Source of the DNA: an uncultured Prevotella sp.
Lineage (GTDB): Bacteria; Bacteroidota; Bacteroidia; Bacteroidales; Bacteroidaceae
DNA length: 64,000 nt
Assembly: GCA_946999045.1 (NCBI GenBank)
Contig: CAMQBR010000004.1
Location: 17,754-81,753, forward strand
Direction of reading: 5' to 3'
Part shown: piece by piece, positions 7,335 through 16,108 of the stretch
Layout of the letters: each line of letters starts with the position of its first letter
Position numbering within the stretch: the stretch's first letter is position 1
Translations under genes and position numbers: made by a program
Notes under the pieces: model-generated
What the model was told of the DNA's origin: nothing
The model's database searches: none
Seen by the model: the letters and a program-made list of their open reading frames with translations, nothing else

Positions 7335-8138
7335 ATGACCGACAACAGACACATTCACATCATAGCCAACCGTATCAGTCTGTATGGTGAGGTCTATGAT
7401 ACCACCTTTGTGAGCAATAGGGCAGCGAAAGTAGCAGAGGAAATAAGCTGAGAGAGAGGCTTGACCATCGCAAAGGAGGTCAAGGCGGAAAGGAAACATC
7501 AAAAGGTAAAAGCCAGTTCAACGAGAGAACAGACAAAGCAGCAGATGCAGAAGATTTGCTACACCTTGCTTGACAAGTACAAAGGTACAGGCATCACGGG
7601 ACATTCCATGTTTCTCTATGACCTTAGTAAGAGTGGCGTAATCATTGACCGCTTGAAGAACAAGCAAGGTAATGTCTATGGCTTGAAGTTCTCATTTGGT
7701 AGACAATCCTTCAAGGCTTCCGAAATGGGCAGGGAGTTCGGCTACCGTTCCCTGCAGAAGAACTTTGAGGCAGCCAACAAGGAAGAAACAAAGAAACCAC
7801 ACCCAACGATACAAGAGCCAACTGAAAAGAAAGAACAATCTGATACAGGCTACCAACTTGTGCCTCCAAGCCGTTCTTCTATCTCACGATGCAATGATAC
7901 CTCACAAGTGCAGAACTCCATAGTTGCAGTGGCAGACACCATCGTTAGTGCAGCCGATGAAGTAGCGGAAGGATTGGGCGATTTAATTACACCATCCGCA
8001 CATGGTGATGACTATGCCGAAGCAGCTTGGCAGCGCAAACTAAGAAATCAAGCTAACAGAAAGGACGAGGGAGAAGAATATAATCCTTTCCACCAACAAA
8101 CAATATTAGAAAGTGCAGAAAGAAGAATATTTCATTAA
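7335..8138 (+). pseudogene. Relaxase (MobA/MobB-like), N-terminally deleted with an in-frame stop
   Basis: From ATG 7335 the frame reads HIHIIANRISLYGEVYDTT, the HxH metal-binding motif of MOB relaxases. It hits TGA at 7449-7451 and continues in frame with RGLTIAKEVKAERKHQKVK to the stop at 8138. The C-terminal half (SKSGVIIDRLKNKQGNVYGL and a charged linker) is typical of Bacteroides relaxases. The segment before HxH, including the catalytic Tyr region, is replaced by MobC sequence, so a deletion joined the two genes. Not functional. Confidence 0.75.
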
Positions 8139-8144
8139 AAACGC

Positions 8145-8174
8145 TTGTTGTTCGGTAACAAAGTCTTATCTTTG
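8145..8174 (+). promoter_or_regulatory. Consensus Bacteroidetes promoter without a recognisable gene
   Basis: TTG at 8145-8147 and TATCTTTG at 8167-8174, spacing 19. This is a full consensus promoter directly after the dead relaxase gene. No convincing reading frame follows before hemN at 8942. It could be a leftover promoter of a deleted element gene, or drive a small RNA. Confidence 0.55.
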
Positions 8175-8318
8175 CAAACAGAATAACAAGCGGTCTTTCT
8201 TTAGCAGTAAACAGCGTTACAAAGCATTTCTCTCGTTTCCAAATCGTTACCTATTTAGTTTTACAAACAAGGTAACTTCTTTATTTTCAACAAGTTGCTT
8301 TTTGTATATTATCTTATG

Positions 8319-8362
8319 TTACAATCTCATTGAGTTTGTATTACAATCTCATTGAGTTTGTG
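8319..8362 (+). repeat. Two tandem 22-bp repeats, ACAATCTCATTGAGTT core
   Basis: Units 8319-8340 and 8341-8362 are identical except for the last base, and the start of a third follows (TTACAA, 8363-8368). The core has the same 22-bp period and nearly the same sequence as the array at 47614-47701. CTCATTGAG inside the unit is an inverted repeat. Confidence 0.85.
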
Positions 8363-8694
8363 TTACAAAACGCTGGAGATTGCTATTTTATAGGATTTAT
8401 TTTGAGCGAAAAGGTAAAGATATTATTAATAACATTAATATAAAACTTTGTATTTCAATTAATTATACAAAGCTCTTAAAATTTAATAAATTCTCATCTC
8501 TTTACATTTTGCTGATAAATATTTTCGTTAGACAATGTATTTTGTAAAGATTATTCACATTCGTTATATCATAATATAGGTGTTTGAACTATTTGAACAT
8601 GATATGTCTGTATACAACATATACTCCAAATATCCTCATAATATAGGATAGTGTAGATTGTAAAAAAAAGGTACTTTTGCTAAATAAAACATTC

Positions 8695-8896
8695 TTAAGG
8701 CTGGTTCTATAAAATTAGCTTTGTTAGATTTTTGACATTTTTGAACCAAAAACAGTGCAAGCCAAATACTATCAAACTTGTTTGAATTGTTGAGACGCAG
8801 CCTGTTTTCTATAAAAAGAAGCCAAAAGATAACAAAAAACATTTCATAGATTTATAACTCACTATATACGGTGATATTTTATAGAACCAGCCTTAA
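8695..8896. repeat. Dispersed repeat family A, copy 1 (MITE-like, 202 bp)
   Basis: Bounded by terminal inverted repeats TTAAGGCTGGTTCTATAAAA and its reverse complement. It has no coding capacity. Related copies lie at 22761-22964, 36785-36977 and 55958-56066, with a partial end at 27011-27077. It ends 45 bases before hemN, so the hemN promoter must be inside the repeat or in those 45 bases. Possibly TTAA is the target duplication. Confidence 0.8.
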
Positions 8897-8941
8897 TATA
8901 AACACTGATATAGGTGTTAACAAGAAAAGGAAGCGAAAAAA

Positions 8942-10309
8942 ATGAATAAACTATTGCTTGATAAGTACAATGTTCCAGTACCAAGGTACACCAGTTATCC
9001 ACCTGCCAACTATTTTCAGGAGCTATCGGCACAAGATTATATAGCAGAAGTAGACCGCTCAAACAACAATACGCATCAGCCTTTGGTGTCGTTTTATCTG
9101 CATATTCCTTTTTGTAGACAGTTATGTCATTATTGTGGTTGCAACTCGTATGCCATGATGAAAGAAGAAGTGGTGAAACAGTATGTGGATGCCTTACACA
9201 AAGAAATTGATATGGTAGCCAAACATCTATCTAAAACTCGGCGCATTTCACAAATTCATTATGGTGGAGGTAGTCCTACAGCATTGCCCATTCATTGCAT
9301 TAAAGAGCTAAACGCACATATGTTGTCACTCATACCAACGATAGAAAAGCCAGAGATAGCCATTGAATGTCATCCTGGATATTTATCAGAGAAAGATTGG
9401 AACAACCTGTGCAACTGTGGATTTACACGTTTTAGTTTGGGAATACAAGATTTTGATGAGCGCGTTCTCAAGGCGATTAATCGCACGCCCTCGCTCATAC
9501 CCGAAGAAGACATCATGAAACTATTGCGTGAAAAGGGTATTATAGTGAACATAGATTTACTGTTTGGCTTGCCTTATCAAACACCCGAATCGTTTAGCAA
9601 GGCTGCCGAAAGAGTGGCAAAAATGCGCCCCAACAGAGTTGTAACTTTTAGTTATGGGCATGTGCCATGGGTGCATAAGCGTCAATTGATATTGCAAAAA
9701 ATAGGATTACCAAAGGAAGAGGACAAACAAAATATGTACAACCAAGCTGCACAGGTATTTCATGAGGCTGGTTACCGAAGTATTGGTATGGACCACTTTG
9801 TACTACCAACCGATGAACTAAGCATTGCTTTAGATTACAAGCAGTTGCACCGAAACTTTCAGGGCTATTGTACTCGCCGTACAACAGGACAGGTATATGC
9901 TTTTGGTGTTACGGCTATTAGTCAACTTAGTACGGCTTATGCACAAAATGGGCGCGATATTAAGACGTACATTGATACCATTAGCCAAGGTAACTTGTAT
10001 ATACAGCGTGGTTATATGTTAACACCACAGCAGCAAATTGTACGTGAGGTGATAGAACAAATGATGTGTAATTATCATTTTTCATGGACGGATATTGCTA
10101 CACATTTGGGTATTACGCCCAATGAGGTAAAACAAGCTACATTATATAATGAAGCTAAAATGAAAGTGATGCAAGCCGATGGACTGATAGAGCTGACAGA
10201 GAATAGCATAAGTATGACTCGTATGGGATCGCCATTTGTACGTAATGTGGTGGCTGCTCTTGACCCGCTAATGCTTAATACCGATAAGAAATTTTCTAAA
10301 CCCATATAA
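8942..10309 (+). CDS. hemN: Oxygen-independent coproporphyrinogen III oxidase
   Basis: A 455-residue radical-SAM enzyme that decarboxylates coproporphyrinogen III to protoporphyrinogen IX without oxygen, in the cytoplasm. The cluster motif is HIPFCRQLCHYCGCN (Cys58, 62, 65, 67), i.e. CxxxCxxC plus the extra Cys of true HemN, and YTSYPPANYF precedes it. Further blocks are YGGGSPTAL and IDLLFGLPYQTPESF, with the HemN C-terminal domain at the end. Length matches genuine HemN rather than the shorter HemW. It is 24 bases upstream of the protoporphyrinogen oxidase gene, so the two make an operon for late heme synthesis. Confidence 0.93.
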   Translation: MNKLLLDKYNVPVPRYTSYPPANYFQELSAQDYIAEVDRSNNNTHQPLVSFYLHIPFCRQLCHYCGCNSYAMMKEEVVKQYVDALHKEIDMVAKHLSKTRRISQIHYGGGSPTALPIHCIKELNAHMLSLIPTIEKPEIAIECHPGYLSEKDWNNLCNCGFTRFSLGIQDFDERVLKAINRTPSLIPEEDIMKLLREKGIIVNIDLLFGLPYQTPESFSKAAERVAKMRPNRVVTFSYGHVPWVHKRQLILQKIGLPKEEDKQNMYNQAAQVFHEAGYRSIGMDHFVLPTDELSIALDYKQLHRNFQGYCTRRTTGQVYAFGVTAISQLSTAYAQNGRDIKTYIDTISQGNLYIQRGYMLTPQQQIVREVIEQMMCNYHFSWTDIATHLGITPNEVKQATLYNEAKMKVMQADGLIELTENSISMTRMGSPFVRNVVAALDPLMLNTDKKFSKPI

Positions 10310-10333
10310 AATTTATACTATAACATAAAAAAG

Positions 10334-11767
10334 ATGATGCAAATGGAAAAAAATAAGATAGAACAGAGAAAAACTACGAGTTTTACTAATGCACCTAAAG
10401 AACAAGCTGATGTATGTGTTATTGGGGCAGGTATTACTGGACTTACTACTGCGTTTTACTTAACAAAATATGGTAAACGTGTGTGTGTTATTGAAACTGC
10501 CGACAGAATTGGCGGACAGATATGTACACATAAAGTAGATGGTTTCATTATAGAAAGTGGTCCAAACACAGGATCTATTGCTTGTCCAGAGGTTGTAGAA
10601 TTGTTTCAAGATTTAGGCAAATCTTCTTTATTACAAACAGCTTGCTCAGCCAGTAAGCATAGGTGGATATGGAAAGGCAACAAATTTTATAATCTGCCAG
10701 AAGGATTATTCTCGGCTTTGTCCACACCTTTGTTTACATGGTATGATAAGTTTAGAATTTTAGGCGAACCTTTCAGAAAGAAAGGAACCAATGCTGATGA
10801 GACTGTAGGAGCTTTAGTTGTACGCAGATTGGGTAAGAGCTACTTAAAATATGCCGTAGATCCTTTTATATCAGGCGTATATGCTGGAGACCCAATGAAG
10901 TTAGTTACTCGTTATGCACTGCCTAAATTATACCAGCTGGAGTACAATTATGGTAGTTTTATATGCGGAGCTATTGCTAAGGCCAAACAGTCTAAAACAG
11001 ACAGGGATAAGCTAGCTACCAAAGAAGTATTTTCGGCTCATGGCGGATTAGAGCAGTTGGTTAAAGCCTTGGGCGATAAGATTGGTGTAGAAAACATAGT
11101 TTTAGGAGCACACGAAACAGAGATACATCCTTACGAAAATGGTTATCAAGTATCTTATAAGAATAAAGATAACGAGAGTTGCACCATAGATTGCAAAAAG
11201 GTGATAACCACTTGTGGTGCATATGCTCTACCTAAGTTATTGCCTTTTGTTAGTAAAGAATTGATGAACAATATTAGCTCTCTCTTTTATGCACCAATCG
11301 TTCAGGTAGGTGTAGGCATCAAAGATACAAAAGGGGTAGACTTTAAAGCATTTGGAGGATTGATTCCTTCGTGCGAACATAAAGATGTATTAGGTATCTT
11401 GCTCCCCTCTGCTTGTTTTACAGGTCGTTCGCCCCAAAAAGGTATTACGCTTTCGTTCTTCATCGGAGGTGTTCGTCATCAGGATTTTATCAATAAGACA
11501 GATGAAGAATTGATGCACATTGTTGATGAAGCCTTGCACCATATGCTGAAATTACCAGCATCTGTTAAACCTGATGTTATTCGTATTTTCCGTCATCAGT
11601 GCGCCATACCTCAATACGAAATAACAAGTGGTGCCCGTTTTTCGGCTATAGAAAAGGTGCAACAGCAATACTCAGGTTTGATATTAGCTGGTAATTTAAG
11701 AGATGGTATAGGTATGGCTCACCGCATCAAACAGGCTGTGGATGTGGCAAAGAGTTTGAGTTGTTAG
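10334..11767 (+). CDS. hemG: Protoporphyrinogen (coproporphyrinogen) oxidase, HemY/HemG flavoprotein type
   Basis: A 477-residue FAD enzyme. After a ~25-residue lead comes the dinucleotide-binding fold VCVIGAGITGLTTAFYL, then ETADRIGGQICTH and GFIIESGPNT, all of the amine-oxidase/PPOX family. The C terminus has GNLRDGIGMAHRIKQAVDVA. The enzyme oxidises protoporphyrinogen IX, the product of the preceding HemN, to protoporphyrin IX. Because HemN makes protoporphyrinogen, the protoporphyrin branch is more likely than the coproporphyrin branch. Start may be ATG 10334 or 10343. Symbol usage varies (hemG or hemY). Confidence 0.88.
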   Translation: MMQMEKNKIEQRKTTSFTNAPKEQADVCVIGAGITGLTTAFYLTKYGKRVCVIETADRIGGQICTHKVDGFIIESGPNTGSIACPEVVELFQDLGKSSLLQTACSASKHRWIWKGNKFYNLPEGLFSALSTPLFTWYDKFRILGEPFRKKGTNADETVGALVVRRLGKSYLKYAVDPFISGVYAGDPMKLVTRYALPKLYQLEYNYGSFICGAIAKAKQSKTDRDKLATKEVFSAHGGLEQLVKALGDKIGVENIVLGAHETEIHPYENGYQVSYKNKDNESCTIDCKKVITTCGAYALPKLLPFVSKELMNNISSLFYAPIVQVGVGIKDTKGVDFKAFGGLIPSCEHKDVLGILLPSACFTGRSPQKGITLSFFIGGVRHQDFINKTDEELMHIVDEALHHMLKLPASVKPDVIRIFRHQCAIPQYEITSGARFSAIEKVQQQYSGLILAGNLRDGIGMAHRIKQAVDVAKSLSC

Positions 11768-12138
11768 TTGGCAAGTTCATAAGTTTCGCTCGTTTATTAA
11801 ATTAAGGGGATTCTTTTGTTTTTTGTATTGCTGATTATACTCTTCGGGGGCTTTGCGCCCTTGGCCGCATTGCAAACCTCTGTTGCATTTTTTTGTAAGC
11901 ATAAAGTTTTTCTAGCAAACATAGTAAAGAAGGAAAATCCAGCAAAGGCGGCTAATGTTGGATGCTTACAAAAAAAAGGTAAACACTCTAAAAAGAATGC
12001 TTACCTCATAAGATATTTTGTAATAAAGAACTATTCAATATTAATTTAATATTTGATTTTATATTTGGAGGTGTGTTTACACCTAATTTTGTAATTTATA
12101 TATAAAAATAATAGTGAACATCGTCTTATATTTTTTTA
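11768..12138. other. Spacer between the convergent heme genes and the TonB operon
   Basis: No supported gene. An imperfect hairpin (GGTAAACACTCT near 11980 against AGAATGCTTACC near 12005) may terminate one of the convergent transcripts. The rest is AT-rich. Confidence 0.35.
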
Positions 12139-13557
12139 CTACATAGACAGAGCTTGCTTTGCGGTTTCATTCTGAGGATCAATCTCTAAAACCTTCTTCC
12201 AATAAGAATTCGCAAGTGCCTTCTTGTTTTGTAACAGATAGTAATAACCTAAGTATCTATAAGCCTCTACCAAACGAGTGTTGTCTACATTATCACGGTT
12301 GGTATTAGCACTTAGTGAATTGGCTAAGGCTTCATAGAATGGTTTTGCAAGGCCTTTCTTTGTATCTGGGTCCATGTTAGAATTGACACGAGCACGCAAG
12401 AAGTTAGCAAAGTCAATGTTAGCAGGGAACTTTTCGCCCAACTCTTTGTACACAGCATCTGCCTTTAGGTAAGTAGCTGTTTGCTGTGTTCCCTTTTGTG
12501 TAGCACCCAAAGAAGTATAAATTGTACCTAAACCTGCTAAATCTGTTGCAGTAGGATTTTCCTTATTCTTAAGGTATTCCTCATAATACTCAATGGCAGC
12601 AGCATAGTCTCCCTTATCAACACAAACGTCTGACAAAGACTTACGGTTGTTGTTAGCAAGCTTAGCATTGTCTTTATTTGCCTCAAGTGCTTTCTTAAAC
12701 ATCTCAATAGCATTATCATATTGCTTAGCCCCTAAATAAGCCTGCCCGTAGTATGTATAATCAAAACCAGTAATCTTTGCACTATCTGAAGCATTAAACA
12801 ATTTATCAGCATACTTAAGAGCTTCTTCTACCTTTCCTTCATCAGTATAATTATAGAATACTAAACGATTCCAAGCAGCACAACGAGGATTCTTGCTCAA
12901 ACCGTAAAGAGCCATATCTATACTATTCTGACGCTTTTGAGTAAGGTAACCAGCCATAGCATAGTTGGTAATATCAATATCTTCTAATTTAGACTTATCT
13001 ACCTTTTCGTAACTTTTCATACTCTTGCTCAAAAGGTTAGAGATATAATAAATACGACCAATAAGTGCATCAACAGCTACATCAGGACGTTGAGTACGAA
13101 GCTCTTCTAAGTTAGAAACAGCCTCTTCAGGACTACGTCCTCGCAATACATTGGCATATTTGTAATAAGCTTCTGGGTTTTTGGGGTCGAAGTACTTAGC
13201 TTGCTGATACATCTCAGCAGCCTTACCCCCATCGTCTGCATTCACAGCAATGTCGCCAGCCAATATAAACGCAGGAGCATATTTGTCGTTACGCGCAATA
13301 GCCATTTCTACAAACTTCTTAGCCATCTCTGGATTTTTATTCTGCAAGAAAGCTCTTCCAATACCAACAATAACGGGCAAGTTTTTCTTGTTAGCCTTAA
13401 TAATAGGCTTAAGAGCCTTCTCTACAGTTTCTGCATTGTTAGACTTGATAATCTCTGTTGCTTGCTTGATAGCCACATCGTTTACATCTTGTGCCATCGC
13501 TGGAGCTGTCATTCCCATGAGCAATACTCCTAATACAAAATATTTAATTTTCTTCAT
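12139..13557 (-). CDS. Periplasmic tetratricopeptide repeat protein of the TonB operon
   Basis: A 472-residue protein with a signal peptide (cleavage after APAMAQ, about residue 23) and TPR-type helices throughout, e.g. AYYKYANVLRGRSPEEAVSN, YYGQAYLGAKQYDNAIEMFK and YRYLGYYYLLQNKKALANSY. It is the last gene of the exbB-exbD-exbD-tonB-lipoprotein-TPR cluster conserved in Bacteroidales. A scaffold role for the TonB complex or for envelope protein assembly is plausible but not shown. The gap to the gene before it is 67 bases, so it is probably co-transcribed. Confidence 0.75.
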   Translation of the reverse strand: MKKIKYFVLGVLLMGMTAPAMAQDVNDVAIKQATEIIKSNNAETVEKALKPIIKANKKNLPVIVGIGRAFLQNKNPEMAKKFVEMAIARNDKYAPAFILAGDIAVNADDGGKAAEMYQQAKYFDPKNPEAYYKYANVLRGRSPEEAVSNLEELRTQRPDVAVDALIGRIYYISNLLSKSMKSYEKVDKSKLEDIDITNYAMAGYLTQKRQNSIDMALYGLSKNPRCAAWNRLVFYNYTDEGKVEEALKYADKLFNASDSAKITGFDYTYYGQAYLGAKQYDNAIEMFKKALEANKDNAKLANNNRKSLSDVCVDKGDYAAAIEYYEEYLKNKENPTATDLAGLGTIYTSLGATQKGTQQTATYLKADAVYKELGEKFPANIDFANFLRARVNSNMDPDTKKGLAKPFYEALANSLSANTNRDNVDNTRLVEAYRYLGYYYLLQNKKALANSYWKKVLEIDPQNETAKQALSM

Positions 13558-13624
13558 AATCGTTTTTATTTAATTGTTTGAAATGAACTTTTTAGAAATT
13601 GTTCTTGTTTCATCAGTTATAAAA

Positions 13625-14587
13625 TTAATCGGTTACATGTACACTTCGCACAGTTAAGTTGCCATAAGCTGGTAATAAACCTGTCTTTAAGATAATACGT
13701 TGTCCTTTATCTTGCGATATAATAAAATTAGAAAATCCTGTAGGAAGACCTATATGTGTATCATTGAGCAAGATATATAACGTGCGAACCAATGGATAGC
13801 TGGCATTATAGATATAATACTGGTAAGGCTTCCAACTGTTTTGCACATTTGCAACAGGAACAGATGACACAGACATCGGACGTATTTCCTTACGAAAAGT
13901 TAAGTTGGTAGAGTCGCGCTTGTCGTTGAGCCAGTTACTACCTATGATTCCTATAGCTCCTTTGTTTTGTTCAACATACTTAATAACATCTGCAGTATGC
14001 TTTACCGCAGCTACATTTGGATTGGTAATAGGTTTACCCCCAAGGATAGAATCTTCTACATAATGTACGGCAGAAGAATAAGGATTATCAAATACAACGG
14101 TAATTGCACCTAACTTGGATTTGGGATAGATTTGATTCCAATTAGTGATTTTGCCGTTAAATATATCTTTTATGTTGGCAACACTGATACAAGAATCGGT
14201 GTTGTGAGTATTCTGGATAAGGGCAAGTCCGTCGTAAGCGAACCTAATAGAACGAGGAAACTGATTTCTTGATTTCAAGCTTTCAAGTTCTTTTTTTGTG
14301 AAATCACGCGATGTAATTGCCATCCACACCTTTCCTTTTAACAGCTTATTGATAGCATCCGACTCGTTGGTATAAATGGGTGTAAGTTTAGCTTCTGGAT
14401 AAGTAAACTCGAAGAGTTCGCGTTCCTCTTCTATAACAGGGCTAAAACTTTCGTCAGAAGCAAAAGTAATTGCCCCTGACGAATAAGTATCAGCTCTACC
14501 ATCTTTTGACTTCTTGTTATTACATGAAGCCAAAAGTATGGTAAAAAGAATTAATCCTACAAATATGTAAGATAGTTTTTTATTCAT
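13625..14587 (-). CDS. PstS-like substrate-binding lipoprotein in the TonB operon
   Basis: About 320 residues from ATG 14587 (MNKKLSYIFVGLILF) with a lipobox ILLASC. The body resembles PBP2-type phosphate-binding proteins: ITFASDESFSPVIEEE, VWMAITSRDFTKKELESLKS, IKDIFNGKITNWNQIYP and KGAIGIIGSNWL. No pst permease or ATPase is nearby. Its place between tonB and the TPR gene suggests a role linked to TonB-dependent uptake, not classical Pst transport. A longer open frame to 14644 overlaps tonB; I prefer 14587, one base after the tonB stop, because the signal peptide begins there. Ligand unknown. Confidence 0.75.
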   Translation of the reverse strand: MNKKLSYIFVGLILFTILLASCNNKKSKDGRADTYSSGAITFASDESFSPVIEEERELFEFTYPEAKLTPIYTNESDAINKLLKGKVWMAITSRDFTKKELESLKSRNQFPRSIRFAYDGLALIQNTHNTDSCISVANIKDIFNGKITNWNQIYPKSKLGAITVVFDNPYSSAVHYVEDSILGGKPITNPNVAAVKHTADVIKYVEQNKGAIGIIGSNWLNDKRDSTNLTFRKEIRPMSVSSVPVANVQNSWKPYQYYIYNASYPLVRTLYILLNDTHIGLPTGFSNFIISQDKGQRIILKTGLLPAYGNLTVRSVHVTD

Positions 14588-14588
14588 A

Positions 14589-15431
14589 TTACTGCAATCT
14601 GAATGAAACAGGTACATTGTATTTAACACGTACTGCTGAACCATTTTGCTTACCAGGAATCCAGTTAGGCATATTCTTTACAACACGAGAGGCCTCACGA
14701 TCAAGTGATGGGTCAACTGATCGAACCACACGTACATCGGTAATGTGTCCGTCTCTTTCAACAACGAAAGAAATAACTACACGACCTTGAACGCCATTCT
14801 CTTGTGCTACTACAGGATACTTAACATTGTCGTTAAGGTATCTCGTCAATGCGCTTGGACCACCAGGGAATGATGGCATCTGCTCAACGACATCAAAAAC
14901 CTTCTCTTCAACTTCAGCAGCAGCTTTAGGCTCTGGCTGAGTTACAGCTTCCTTCAATTTCAATACAGCACCACCTTTTTCATCGTTACCCTTTACATCA
15001 AGTACACCGATGGCAGTCTTGGTACTCAACAATTCATCTTGAGTTTTCAATTCTTCCTCAGGCTTTACTTCAGCATCTTTTTTAATGACAGGTGCGGTAA
15101 ACTTGATAGAACTTTTTACTCGCTCAACAACCTTTTCAGGTTCTACGTTCACTTTCTTTGTTTGCTTCACTTCAGCTTTCTTCTTAGGTTGCTGAAGTTT
15201 AGAAAGCTCAACTACCTCTGTCATAGCTGCTCTTCTTCTTGCCTCTGCATCAGCTGCCTTCTTAATAGTAAGACCTATCTGACACAAAACGACTAATACA
15301 ATTACAGCAATGATAGAGATAACATTTCTCTTACCTGTGCCCTTTCTTAAAGTGTAAGCACCGTAAGACTGGTTACGTCCAGCAAATACGAGGTCTGTCC
15401 ATGAACCAGAAATCAAATCTATTTTTGACAT
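14589..15431 (-). CDS. tonB: TonB energy-transducing protein
   Basis: A 280-residue protein with one N-terminal membrane helix (around residues 35-55), a long Lys/Glu/Pro/Val-rich periplasmic linker, and a C-terminal TonB domain: MPSFPGGPSALTRYLNDN, YPVVAQENGVQGRVVISFVV and VVRSVDPSLDREASRVV. The N terminus reads LISGSWTDLVFAGRNQSYGA, with the AYTLR motif usual in Bacteroidales TonB. It passes energy from ExbB/ExbD to outer-membrane receptors such as the SusC protein at 57980. It lies directly downstream of two exbD genes. Confidence 0.92.
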   Translation of the reverse strand: MSKIDLISGSWTDLVFAGRNQSYGAYTLRKGTGKRNVISIIAVIVLVVLCQIGLTIKKAADAEARRRAAMTEVVELSKLQQPKKKAEVKQTKKVNVEPEKVVERVKSSIKFTAPVIKKDAEVKPEEELKTQDELLSTKTAIGVLDVKGNDEKGGAVLKLKEAVTQPEPKAAAEVEEKVFDVVEQMPSFPGGPSALTRYLNDNVKYPVVAQENGVQGRVVISFVVERDGHITDVRVVRSVDPSLDREASRVVKNMPNWIPGKQNGSAVRVKYNVPVSFRLQ

Positions 15432-15467
15432 TGTTACTCTTTCTTTAATGGTTAATACAACGTCCTG

Positions 15468-16106
15468 TTATTCAACAGATCGAGACTTCAGTAACTTTTC
15501 ATCACTGGAACTAATCTTGTCAAGGACGTACTTACCTATGCTGCAAATCTGCATCTCATCGAGAGCATCTACTACATTTCTATAACTTGCCTTGTCTGTA
15601 GCCTTAATGATAACAGTCAATGTTTGAATTTTCTGACCATTAATTTCACCAGACTTAATCTTAGCTAACTCCTTAGAATAAACAGAGGCAGGCATTTCAC
15701 TTTTCTTAGCATCAAGTTCAGCTTTAGCCTTCATTACCGTTAATACTGGTTGTGTATTATCTTCTGTAGTGTGCTGAATTAAGACCTTGCGAATACCATC
15801 CTTACCCCAAGTAGTTTCCTTTAGAGAAGAAGGGTCATTATATTTAGGCATTCCTTCAGTATAGTAGATTTTGTTATTACCTGCTACATAGATAGTAACC
15901 GTGTACGAGGCCTTAGTAACCGACTTGTCTTCATCTGTCATGTTCTTATCATTACTTGGCATACTCAGCTCCATTGTCTGAGGTTTAGCCAAAGAAGTAC
16001 AGAGCATGAAGAACGTAATAAGAAGCATCATCATATCCACCATAGGCGTAAAGTCTACACGGACATTGATTTTCTTCTGCTTACTTGTATCTTTTGATTT
16101 TGCCAT
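15468..16106 (-). CDS. exbD: ExbD/TolR biopolymer transport protein (second copy)
   Basis: A 212-residue protein with one membrane helix after KINVRVDFTPMVDMMMLLIT, the ExbD motif with its essential membrane Asp, then a periplasmic domain. Its C terminus has VIIKATDKASYRNVVDALDE. It begins two bases after the stop of the first exbD. Two adjacent, non-identical ExbD proteins are usual in this operon in Bacteroidales and may form a mixed stator with ExbB. Confidence 0.9.
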   Translation of the reverse strand: MAKSKDTSKQKKINVRVDFTPMVDMMMLLITFFMLCTSLAKPQTMELSMPSNDKNMTDEDKSVTKASYTVTIYVAGNNKIYYTEGMPKYNDPSSLKETTWGKDGIRKVLIQHTTEDNTQPVLTVMKAKAELDAKKSEMPASVYSKELAKIKSGEINGQKIQTLTVIIKATDKASYRNVVDALDEMQICSIGKYVLDKISSSDEKLLKSRSVE

Positions 16107-16108
16107 AC

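Larger units (their letters stand above)
5313..8138. mobile_element. Remnant of a Bacteroides-type mobilizable element (IME), non-functional
   Basis: Two small MerR/excisionase-like HTH genes on the minus strand are followed on the plus strand by a VirE-type ATPase, a MobC-like protein and a relaxase. This is the usual order of small mobilizable transposons of Bacteroidota. All genes except the first HTH are interrupted by stops or frameshifts, and mobC and the relaxase are fused across a deletion. No integrase is visible, and the ends could not be placed. The coding is less AT-rich than the flanking intergenic DNA. Confidence 0.7.

Noticed and set aside
8113..8355. An 80-codon open stretch after the relaxase remnant as a gene
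   Set aside because: It runs through a promoter and the 22-bp repeats, and its composition is not protein-like.
8636..8842. A 68-codon minus-strand open stretch as a gene
   Set aside because: It is almost entirely inside repeat family A copy 1.
11816..12049. A plus-strand 77-codon open stretch after hemG as a gene
   Set aside because: Low-complexity, no start signal, no family resemblance; it lies in a convergent spacer.
13625..14587. Calling the TonB-operon lipoprotein PstS
   Set aside because: No pst permease or ATPase is present and the operon context is TonB; only the fold resembles PstS.
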